64,000 nucleotides of DNA from Caenorhabditis remanei (Eukaryota; Nematoda; Chromadorea; Rhabditida; Rhabditidae), in assembly GCF_010183535.1 (NCBI RefSeq), contig NC_071328.1, forward strand, positions 14,384,001 to 14,448,000, given 5' to 3'. The notes under the pieces were generated by a model, which ran no database searches, was not told the origin of the DNA, and was given only the letters and a program-made list of their open reading frames with translations. Of this stretch, positions 42,101 through 54,100 are shown piece after piece (the first letter of the stretch is position 1; the number at the start of each line of letters is the position of its first letter). Both the position numbers and the translations under genes were made by a program.

Positions 42101-45100
42101 TTTACGAAAAAACTCTATTTTTTCCATCGATTTTCCCCAAATTTTCCCAATTTTCTCTATTCCAGCACACGATCAAAGAGCTCCACGTCGGCGCCGCCAA
42201 TCTCCCCGCGTCTGGAAATTTCATCCATCCGGATTTCGGTGAAATGATCGACACGACGTCGGTAATGTCCGTCGGATCGTACGTTTTCATCACTTTCCGC
42301 GTCGTTTTGCATGATAGAGACGATTCGTTTGATCTGGAAATTCTGGGAGGTCAAAAAATGGATGAAAATGCGAAAAATGGATTGGGAAACGATAAAACTG
42401 AAGAGTTTTTGAATAATATTCATGAAGTGATTGCCATTGAGCAAGTTCAGAATAGAGAAGTGAGTGAAAATGCGCTGAAAATGCTGAAAATGGGGAATTT
42501 TCATTGCAAAAAAACGCATTTTGAAGTTGAAAAACCCTTAAAAATCCACTTTTCAACCCTAAAACCCCCAAAAATCAGAAAATCCGTCGATTTTATTCAA
42601 AAAAGGAGTTTTCCTTGTTAAGAACAGATTTTAGTCGATTTTTCATGAATTTTCGAGCATAAATTAAACAATTTTTCTGGTTTTTACAGTAAAAAACGGA
42701 TTTTGAAGTTGAAAAACCTCAAAAATCCACTTTTCAACACTAAATAATCAGAAAATCCTACTAAGCTCCGCCCCCTAGCTTCAGAATCTCCACATTTCTA
42801 TATATACCGCCAAAACTGTATTATAATGACATGTATGCCGTTATAATACAAGTTTTCACGGTATATATTCAATATAGGCGGAAGCTATGGCCAAATTTTC
42901 ATTTTTCAGACTTGAAAAACGGTCTGAAAGTGCGCTCAAATGAGAAAATAAGCTGAAAATTAAGATTTTCGAGACTCGAAAAACTATTAAAAACGGCATT
43001 TTCCGCGAGAAATTTCAAATTTTTCAGTTTTCGGCGGGATGAAACGCAAGTGCGGCAGGGTTTTAAGAATTGAGGGCGGAGCTTAAACTGAGAAACATTG
43101 AATTTTACAATAAATTTGTGGTTTAATCGATTAAATTACAAATTTATCTTGTAATTCAATGTTTTTTAGTTTAAGCTCCGCCCACAATTCTTAAAACCCT
43201 GCCGCACTTGCGTTTCATCCCGCCGAAAACTGAAAAATTTGAAAATTTCTGGAGAAAATGCCATTTTTAATAGTTTTTCGGTCAGAAAAGTGTCGAAAAT
43301 CCCAATTTTCAGCTTATTTTCTCAATAGAGCGCACTTTCAGACAGTTTTTAGGCCAAAAATGCAATTTTCACAATTTCAGACTAGATTTTTACCCCGAAA
43401 ATTCCCGATTTTCTGGAATTCTCAATCTGTAATTTTCAGACAGAAACCGCCATCTGGCAGTCCATTGGAATGTTGGTTCTGAAAGGATACAACGATAAAG
43501 AAGTGACGTCAGGACTCCGCCCAGTTATGGAATTGATCGACAAATCGAAACTTCCGTTATTCTTGAAACGAAAAGAGAGTAAGTGTTGTTATCTGGAAAG
43601 TGGGCGGAGTCTACTTAAAAAATGGCGCCAAAACCTGTCAAAAATGATGTTTTTTGTACGGAAAATCGGATTTCTTGGCTCAAAAATACCCAAAAAACAC
43701 TTTTTTAAAGCTGAAAATCCGCTCAAAACCTTCAGAAAAGTGGGCGGAGCCTAATCTGGAGACTCCGCCCACTCTAAACATTTTTTAAATGTTGTCTGTA
43801 CAGAGCAATGATTGGTTCAGTGTGATCTTCGAAAATTTCAAATATTCGGAATGGGCGTGGCCTTTTTTGTTCAATTTTTCAGCAAATTTAGGAATATTTA
43901 AAAGATGAATCGCAAGCTCCGCCCATTTTTTGACCATATTCTTCAAAAAGTGGGCGGGTTCTAGCAATTAGGACACGCCCATTTCCATTTGGTCGATTAG
44001 GCTCCGCCCACTTTAAATTTGCGATTTTGTAATCGCCAAAGGTACGAAGGGGGCGGAGTCTTATCGCCGACCGAATGTCTGAAAGTGGGCGGAGCTTAGA
44101 GTTTCTCTCTTTCTCCTCTATAAATTTTGTGCTCATCCATCGATTTTCACCAAAAATGGCATATTTCCTCGTTAAGAACAGAATTTAATAGATTTTTCAT
44201 CAATTTTCGAGCTGAAATCGACCAGTTTCCTGAATTTTAAAATAAAAAACGCATTTTGAAGTTGAAAAACCTCAAAAAATCATTTTTTCAACCCTACAAC
44301 CCCCAAAAAAGCTTCCAAATCTCAACATTTCTATATATATACCGCCAGAACTGAATTCTCAAAGTGCGCTCTATTGATAAAGATTCGGTGGGGCGTATTT
44401 GCGATTTTACTAATTTTTGGTCGATTTTCACCCGAAAAAAAACCATTTTCTATGGGTTTTTCCCCAACTTTTCCATAAAAACCGGTTTCTGAGAAAGTGC
44501 GCTCTATTGATAAAGATTCGGTGGAGCGTATTTGCTACATTTTCATCAAGAATTCAGAGCGATTTTACCGATTTAGGGTCAATTTTCACCCTAAAAACCC
44601 ATTTTTCCACCGATTTTTCTTAAATTTTCATTTTCATTTATATATACCGCCAAAACTGTATTATAAGGGCATGTATGTGCCGTTATAATACAAGTTTTCA
44701 CGGTATATATTCAATATAGGCGGAAGCTATGCCCAAATTTTCAATAAAAAGTGGGCGGAGCCTCTAGATTAGGAACTCCGCCCACTTTGTCTTATCTCTC
44801 CTAATTCAATTAAATTAAATTTTGCAGCGGCTCCGATTGCAATGATAAAACAGAAGGAAATGGGTGGATACTGGGTGGATGATGACGATGAGAAACGAGG
44901 AGCACCACAATACGGATCACTTTTCCCCAGAATCAAAGAGGATACGACGAAAAAGAAGAGACCTACGGGAAGACCACAAAAAGCGAAAGAAAATGTTGAT
45001 GATGTGAGTTTTGAGGCGAAAAATTTGGATTTTTGGCTAAAATTACCTTAAAAATGGGATTTTTGGGAGGAAAATTGGGATTTTTGAGCCAAAATTACCT

Positions 45101-48100
45101 CAAAAATGGGATTTTTGAGCGGAAAATTGGGATTTTTGAGCTAAAATTACTTCGAAAATGGGATTTTTGAGCTGAAATTTGGCTTAAAAACCTCCGAAAG
45201 TTGCATTTTCAGACAAGAAATCCTTCTAAAAATCGTATTTTTGAGCTGAAAATTGATTTTTTCTGTCCAAAACCTGCAAAAAAGTGGCATTTTTGAGGGA
45301 AAAATTGGGTTTTTTGAGGTGAAATTTTGGTTTTTCAGTTGAAAATCGGGTATTTTGGACTCAAAAATTCCCCAAAAAATCACATTTTTGCGCTGAAAAT
45401 TGGGTTTTTTGAGCCGAATATGGTATTTTTGAGTGAAAAATAATGTTTTTTGTACAAAAAATTGGGTTATTTAGGTGAAATTTCGGATTTTTGGCTCAAA
45501 AACCCCCAGAAAGTGCATTTTTGCGCTGAAAATCCGTTCAAAACCCCCCAAAAATCGAATTTTCAGCCCTAGACCACGCCCACTTTCTAAGCTCCGCCCC
45601 CTTTTCTAATTTTACTCATTTTCAGCAATGCATCATTGGACTGAAACGCGAATGCCGTCATCAATTCGAGACGATTTTCAAAATAGGCGACGTCTTTCGT
45701 TTCGAATCAAGCCCAACCCTCAACAATTACTCATTCTGGATGTAAGTTTTATTTTTAATAGACTCCGCCCACTTTTTGTGAGAAAAAATGCGAAAAAACA
45801 GCGAAAAATGGGCGGAGTTTCATCCAAAATACGAAAAAAAAATGGACGGAGTTTTAGCTAGGCTCCGCCCACTTTTAGATTTTAAAAAAAACGGCGAAAA
45901 ATGGGCGGAATTTTAGTTAGGCTCCGCCCACTTTTTGGTGAAAAAAACGAAAAAAATCGGGTGAAAATGGGCGGAGTTTTAGCCAAAATACGAAAAAAAT
46001 GGGCGGAGTCTTAGTTAGGCTCCGCCCACAGCTTTGAATATTCAATTGCTTCGACTCAAAGCCCCGCCCCCAAGAAACTGAGTTTTGGAGGCGGAGCCTA
46101 AACTTCATTTTGTTAAAAAAAAAATCATATTTTCAGCAACAAAAAGCACCGCCAAAATGAAATCTATCGGTATACGGTAGAAGAACAGAAACCGAAAGGT
46201 TTGGAGATTCAGACAGTGATTGAATCACATCATTCGACGGATCCGGAGGATTTCAAACTGAAAGCGGACACGGATTTTAAGGTAAAAATACGAAAAAATG
46301 CACAAATTTTGACTGAAAATCGCTGAAAATCCACTAGAAAATAGGCTTGGATTCATTGATTGGCGGAGTTTAGAAAGGCTGGGGTAACTTTGGCGCGTTT
46401 GAACTGTACAATTATGAGATCATGATGAAGATTGCGGTAGAGCGCGTTTGCAACAGGTCTCGGGCTGAATCTGGAAAGGCTGGGGCGTCTTTAGCGCCTT
46501 TCCAACAGATTACAAATGGAGATTAGAGTGGCTGGCGTGCCTTCGACGCGTTTTGATTTTCTAAAATCAGGAATTTTAGTCAAAAGTACCTTATATATAC
46601 CGCAAAAACTGGATTCCAACGGGCGGTGCCGTTTTATTAGGAGGTCTCTGAGGATTCTCCTAATAAACCGGCACCCTTCCCGTTGAGATTCAGTATTTCC
46701 GGTATATATACAATATAGGCGGAAGCTATGCCCAAATTCTCATTTTTCAGACATTTTAGTGCAAAAAATGCTCTATTTATGCGATTTTCAGACATTTTCA
46801 GCCCAAAAATCCCCAAAAAATCAGAAAATCTCAGCTAAGCTCCGCCCCAATTTTCACCCGAAAAAAACCATTTTCTATGGTTTTCCACCAAATTTTCAAT
46901 AAAAACCGGTTTCTGAGAAAGTGCGCTCTATTGATAAAGTTTCGGTGGAGCGCATTTGCAACATTTTCAATAAGAATTGAGAGTTTATCTGGATTGAGAG
47001 AGATTTTGCCGATTTTGGGCCAATTTTCGACCTAAAACCCCATTTTTCTTAAATTTCGACATTTCGATTTATATATATACCGCCAAAACTGTATTATAAC
47101 GGCATGTATGTGCCGTTATAATACAAGTTTTCGCAGTATATATTGAATAGAGGCGGAAGCTATGCCCAAATTTTCAATAAAAACGGTCTAAATCTCCGTA
47201 AGTGCGCTCTAATGAGAAACTAAGTTGAAAATTGGGATTTCCGAAACTTTTTCAAATCAAAAAACTACAGTAGCGAGCATAAGTGAGTATACCTCCATAC
47301 TTTCATATGTATCTCAGCTGAAACAAGTCCGTTTCGCATAAACTTTTTTTTTAAAGATAGCTGAAGTATCCAGTAAAATTGACATAAGTTTTTTGTTTGA
47401 AGTTATCAGCTGATTTTTAAGATTATCGATTTTTCCTGATCTTGATTTCAAAATCCGAAAAAAAACTTTTTATTTTTGAACTGGATCTTATGATTTTTTG
47501 AGTTGAAAATGTTGAGTAACGTTCATAAAAACAAAATATAATTTTAGAATGCTTCTGTGTTTTTCAATTGCCGTGCTACAGCTCCAGAAGTCCAAAGTGG
47601 TATGCTTGGCTAAATCGTCATAACTCATCAAAAAATGGTTCAAATTGGTTAAAAATTGCGGGAAAAGATGCGTATAAAGTTTATCAACAATCTTATACTT
47701 AAAAATAATAATTTTGAGAAATTTTTTTTTTCCAATTTTCTTCACTCGAAAAGTTTTGGTTTCCAACTTTTGCCCAATTTTTCATGATTTTTTATTATAA
47801 AACAGTAACAATTTGCAATTTGAGTTGAATTTTACATAAAACATCAAACTTAGATTTTCATTAATTTAATTACAGCTGTTTCATAATCAAAAAACATGAA
47901 AAATTGGGCAAAAGTGGAAACCAAAACTTTTCGAGTGAAGAAAATTCGAAAAAAAAATTTCTCAAAATTATTATTTTTAAATATAAGATTGTTGATAAAC
48001 TTTATACGCATCTTTTCCCGCAATTGTCAACCAATTTGAACCATTTTTTGATGAGTTATGACAATTTAGCCGAGCATACCACTTTGGACTTCTGGAGCTG

Positions 48101-51100
48101 TAGCACGATGATCAAGAAGCACAGAAGCATTCTAACATTATATTTTGTTTTTATGAACGTTATTCAACATTTTCAACTCAAAAAATCATAGGATCCAGTT
48201 CAAAAATAAAAAGTTTTTTTTCGGATTTTGAAATCAAGATCAGGAAAAATTGATAATCTTGAAAATCAGCTGATAACTTCAAACAAAAAACTTATGTCAA
48301 TTTTACTGAATACTTCAGCTATCTTTGAAAAAAAAGTTTATGCGAAACGGACTTGTTTCAGCTGAGATACATATGAAAGTATGGAGGTATACTCACTTAT
48401 GCTCGCTACTGTATTAAAAATGGCATTTTTGGTCAATTTTCACTCAAATAGGCCATTTTACCCTCATTTTTCCCCAAATTTTCAATAAAAACCGGTTTCT
48501 GAAAAATTGCGCTCTATTGATAAAGATTCGGTGGAGCGTATTTGCATCTGGATTCAGAGCGATTTTATCGATTTTGGGCCCCAATTTTCACCCAAAAAAA
48601 CCCATTTTTCCACCGGTTTAGTCCAAATTTTCACATTTTTATTTATATATACCGCCAAAACTGTATTATAATGGCATGTATGTGCCGTTATAATACAAGT
48701 TTTTGCGGTATATATTCAATAAAGGCGGAAGCTATGCCCAAATTTTCAATTTTAGCTCAAAAACTCATTTTTTGCAGGACGACGGCACACCCCGTGGGGA
48801 TCTCAACGAAAAGCAATTCGCCGCCATTCGAATGGCACTGAATCCGAATCGTCTTCTCGTTTGTATTCAAGGACCACCGGGAACCGGCAAATCGCATGTC
48901 TTATCGATTTTTCTCTTTAAATTATTGAAAGACGGAAAACAGGCGGTCGTCTTGACGCCGACGAAGGAGGCGTTGAAGAATCTGAAGACGATGACGTTGA
49001 AAATGGTTAAGCAGAGATGTATGAAGTTGCATCCGCATGGTAAGGGGGCGTGGCTTAATTTTTTCAACAAAAAAAGTCTGAAAATTTTCAGCACTAATGG
49101 ACGTTTCTCTATTCAAAGAGATTCTCAACACCAGTGATGCTGCTGATGCAGCAATTAAGACGATTGTGAGTTAATTCTTAATTGGATACCTTAATTAGGG
49201 GGCGTGGCCTATTTTTAGTTTATGAAAAATAGGCCACGCCCCCTTTTATTTCAACAATTTTCAGTTTTCGCAGTAACTTCCGATGAAGAGGGCGTCGCCT
49301 ATTTCAATTTTTAAAATAATTATTGGGGGCGTGTCCTAAATAGGCCACGCCTTCTTAAAAACGCTGAAAATTAGTTTTGAAACCATGATTTGAAGCTGAA
49401 AATAAGCCACGCCCCCTTTTAAGCCCCGCCCCCAATTATTTCAACAATTTTCAGTTTTTGCAGAAATTTCCATATGAAGAGGGCGTGGTTTATTTCATAT
49501 TTTAGAATTTTAGGGGGCGTGTCCTAAATAGACCACGCCCCCTTTTAAGCCCCGCCCCCTTATATCAACATTTTTAACCGTAAAGGGGCGTGGTCTATTC
49601 TGAAACTCACAAACTGAAAATAGGCCACACCCCCTTTCAAGCCCCGCCCCTTTATTTCATCATTTTTATTCGTCAAAGGGCGTGGTCTATTCTGAAAGTC
49701 ATAATTTATAAATTTTTAAAAATAAAATAGACTACTATAAAAGGATCAAGACTCGCCTGTCTTGTCTTTTAGTCTTGGTGTGTTTCTTCTAACACTTCGA
49801 TATGTTGCAACATATTTATTAAATAGTATAAATAGTCGGTATAAGAGAGGTGCCAAGAGGCAACCTACTCCGACCGATGCGTATGCATAAAGTGAGGAAA
49901 AAGGCCGTTCGTACGGAAAGATAGTGGAAAGTGTAAACAAGAGGGGTCATTGGAGATAAATCATTCTGCGCGCTGGCAGGAATAACAGAATAATAAAAGA
50001 ATGACAGGAACGTATTTTGCCCTGTCACATCCCCGCTTCTTAGGAAAAGATGGTTCGTCCTCGAACCACAAAAATGATTGATGGAATTTTGAATTCGAAT
50101 TAGAACCATTTCCCCCCAAAAAGTATAACAATAGAACAATAACAAAACAAAGCTTTGCGGGTTCTCCCTCCTTTTCGAATAGCTACTTCGTCCCTGAAGT
50201 CTCATATCCCATGGAATGATATGAAAAATCTAGTTAGAAATAGTTACACGAAAAACCTTAACATCCAAAAGAATAAACACAATGTACTAATATTCTATCA
50301 CTAAACTTATAAACTAATACGTCGGAAAAAGTCACTCTCAATAACTGATACTCTAACTCGATTAGTGACAACGACAAAACACTAAGAATCTGAGATACAA
50401 TAAAATCAAATGAAACTCGACAATACAAAATAGTGAAAATCAAACTAGGAATGTAACTCTCAAAAGATTACCATACAATTCATAACTTAACAATGGACGG
50501 AGGTCCCAACTCAAAATCCATTGGTCTCAAAACTAATCCTACTCGATAATTACCTAGGTGTAGAGATGCCTTAACAATACACTAGAATAATTTCTTTAGG
50601 GTAACGCCTACTACTCAGTGGGTCAAGCTTTTCGATAATTGTTAATGAGAACATAACTTATGATTGCCAGTTGAGAAGTCAGCATCCGACGGTTGATATC
50701 ACAGCATCCGCATTGGAGATCAGCTTCCGGAAAATCGGCTTACAAATAATAGAAATAGGAATAGTAGAACGGCAAAACAGAAGGGAATAAATAGACGGTT
50801 CGGTACCCAGGTGTAGCGGTAATACTCGGGAGCACCGAGGAATATGAATCCTTGACCGAGAGTTCACGGATAACTACTGATTATAGGCGAATCAGTTGAA
50901 ATCCTACTCTTAGGAACCTCCATATAAAAGGATCAAGACTCGCCTGTCTTGTCTTTTAGTCTTGGTGTGTTTCTTCTAACACTTCGATATGTTGCAACAT
51001 ATTTATTAAATAGTATAAATAGTCGGTATAAGAGAGGTGCCAAGAGGCAACCTACTCCGACCGATGCGTATGCATAAAGTGAGGAAAAAGGCCGTTCGTA

Positions 51101-54100
51101 CGGAAAGATAGTGGAAAGTGTAAACAAGAGGGGTCATTGGAGATAAATCATTCTGCGCGCTGGCAGGAATAACAGAATAATAAAAGAATGACAGGAACGT
51201 ATTTTGCCCTGTCACACTACGCCCCCCCCTTTTTATCAACAATTTTCAGCGTCAATGGCGTGAAATGTTCAAAAACGGAGAAATGGATCAAGAGATGCTT
51301 GACGAGAAGAGAAACGGACTCACCAAAGATCTCAGACAACAGACACTCGACTTGATAATGCAAAATCTGCGTATCGTGTTCGCCACAATGGAATCGACAT
51401 TCACATTACAAATTCTGCGAAGTAATCATTTCAATCCGGAAGTGTGTGTCATCGACGAGGCCGCCCAAGTCATGGAGACAGCCACGTGGCCGGCGGTCAA
51501 CCAAATGAAACGAATCGTGATGGCCGGTGATCCGAAACAATTGCCGGCACTTGTCAAGACTGAAGAAGCGAAAGCTCGTCAATTAGAGCGTTCGGTAATG
51601 GAGAGAATCATCGAGAAGAAAGATCAATACAGTTGGATTATGCTCGAAGAGCAATATCGCTCTCATCGGGATATCACCGATTGGTCGAATGGATGTTTCT
51701 ACGATTGTAAACTCACGAATTGTACCGATATGAACAATACATTGCACACATCCCTCGACCCGAAACCATCCAAAACGTACTCGAAACTGTTCAATCCGTT
51801 GGTTTTCATTGATACGTGTCTCGAGACGGACCCTACCACACGTATCCGATACTACGAGAGATCAGTGGTATCGAACACGACGACGGAACCGAATAACACG
51901 TATTGCAATCATGGGGAGGCGGAGCTTGTCATGAAACACTACGAACGGCTTCTCTCCATGTCCATCCCACCACAGAATATCGCCATTATCACGCCGTATA
52001 AGGGACAGGTTAGTGAGCGGGGCTTATTTTGGACGAATTTTGAGCATCAAAATGGACGGAGTTTTACTTAAAATCCGTCCCCAAAAAGCGGGAATTCAAA
52101 AAGGGGCGGGGCTTATTTTGGAAAACATTTATTGAAAATGGGCGGAGCTTGAGCCCTCAAAATTGGATAAAAATGACCAGAAAGCCAAAAAAAAAAAAAA
52201 AGAGGTGGAGCCTACTTAAACTCCGCCCCCAAAAAGGGGCGGAGCCTTGTCGCATTTTCTGAAAAGGGGCGTGGTTTAGATTAGGCTCCGCCCATTTTCA
52301 GTCGATTTTCGAGTTTTGAGAGTTAAAATTGGACAAAAAGTGGGCGGAGCTTAGAAGATTTTTCGATGGATTAAAATGGGCGGAGCTTAGCCTAGGCTCC
52401 GCCCATCTTTCGCTTTTTGAAATGGGGGCGGAGCCTATTTTCTTCGAGAACCGTTGGCTCCGCCCATTTTTATCTGGAAATAATTTTCAAAGAATGGGGC
52501 GGAGCCTGTCTAAAACGGATTTCAAAGAAAAGGGGCGTGGTCGGAGGCTCCGCCCCCTTTTCAGCTAGAAAACTTCATCTGGATCTCAATTTAGCTCCGC
52601 CCACACTTTAATTTTAAGAAAATTGAGCGATTTTCAATCATTTTTCCAAAAAATCCGTCAAAATGTCTGAATTTTTTGCATTTTTCAGCGATTTTCAGTC
52701 AATTTTCAATTGAAAAACTCGAATTTCAGCCCGTTTTTTCCCATTTTATAAGCTCTAAATCTTCCAATTTCAGATCGACGTGTTGACTGCTAAGATGAAT
52801 GAATTCGTCGCCAAAAATGAGGCGTTCGATCCGTCGAATTTGACGACAATCGGAACGATCGATAGTGTTCAGGGACAAGAATACGATTGTGTCATATTCT
52901 CGATGGTGAGAAGCAATCCGAAGAGTGAGTTTTTGTTGGAAACTATTGAAAATTTCAGTGAAAATCGATAAAAATTGCATCTGAAAGCAATTTAAACTAA
53001 GAAAAACTATCAAAAATCACATTTTTCTCATCAAAAATGTTTAAAAAAAACGCAAATTTTCATTCCGGAAATGCTGAAAAGTGGTGAGTACACTCTGATG
53101 GCCGAACTTTTTACTATTTGGGTTTCTAGGCCACGGAAAGTTCTTCCACTTCTCAAAGAGTAAAAATGTTCGGCCACCAGGCGGTACTGACCACTTAATA
53201 TAGCATTTTTCGGGTTGAAAATTCGTATTTTTGAGCGATTTTTACAGATTTTTGATGGAGTTTTCGCTCGAAAAAAAGAAATTTCGACCACTTTTGAGCA
53301 TTTTTGAACTGAAAATTCGCGTTTTTTGGACATTTTTTTTTTGGTTTTGTGAGTATTTTCATAGTATTGTCCCCAGACTACTGTAATCAGGTCTCAAATT
53401 TTCTCGAATTGACAAATTTCAGTGAATTAACGCTATTTATAAGGGAAATTCCTACTGAAAACCATTAAAAACATCACTACTGTCGAAAAAATAAAGTTTC
53501 GACAAAGATTTGAAAAAATAATTTCGCGGGCTGTAACGCGCAAGCGCATAACGTTGTGGGCGGAGCTTAAACTGCAAGCGGCGCGGTTCTTAAATTGTTT
53601 AAAAAACAACTGGAATTAGAACCGCGCCGCTTAATTAAGCTTGCAGTTTAAGCTCCGCCCTGAACTTTATGCGCTTGCGTGTTTCAGCGCGCGAAATTAT
53701 TTTTTGAAAATCCTTGTCGAAACTTTATTTTTTCGACAGTAAACATCTGCTATTTTCAGCCACAATCGGTTTCATCGCTGAAGTCCGCCGTCTGAATGTC
53801 GTCGTCACTCGAGCCAAACGTCATTTCATTTTCATTGGAAACGGATATATGCTCCATAGTAGTCATAAACCAGAGATTCGCAAATTCTTCGAGTAAGTTT
53901 TGTTTGAAAAAACCATAGTTGGCAAGAAGAAATTCTGAAAAATAGTCAAAAGTGTTCACATTTTCGATGAAAAATTGAAAAAAAGGTCATTTTTTGAAGC
54001 AACGATGGAAAAAAAAACCGAAAAAATGTGGATTTTTGAGTCGTTTTTGATTGAAAATGGTTTAAATTGCCAAAAATCGGCTTTTCTGGGGCGCCTGAGA

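Noticed and set aside
47488..48191. Two ~92-aa frames facing each other (KIVDKLYTHLFP)
   Set aside because: They are the same sequence in the two arms of the 47268-48411 foldback, with no transposase or other motif, so they are not called as genes.
49746..51127. Two identical 64-aa frames
   Set aside because: They are the same stretch in the two LTRs of the retrotransposon and have no known domain.
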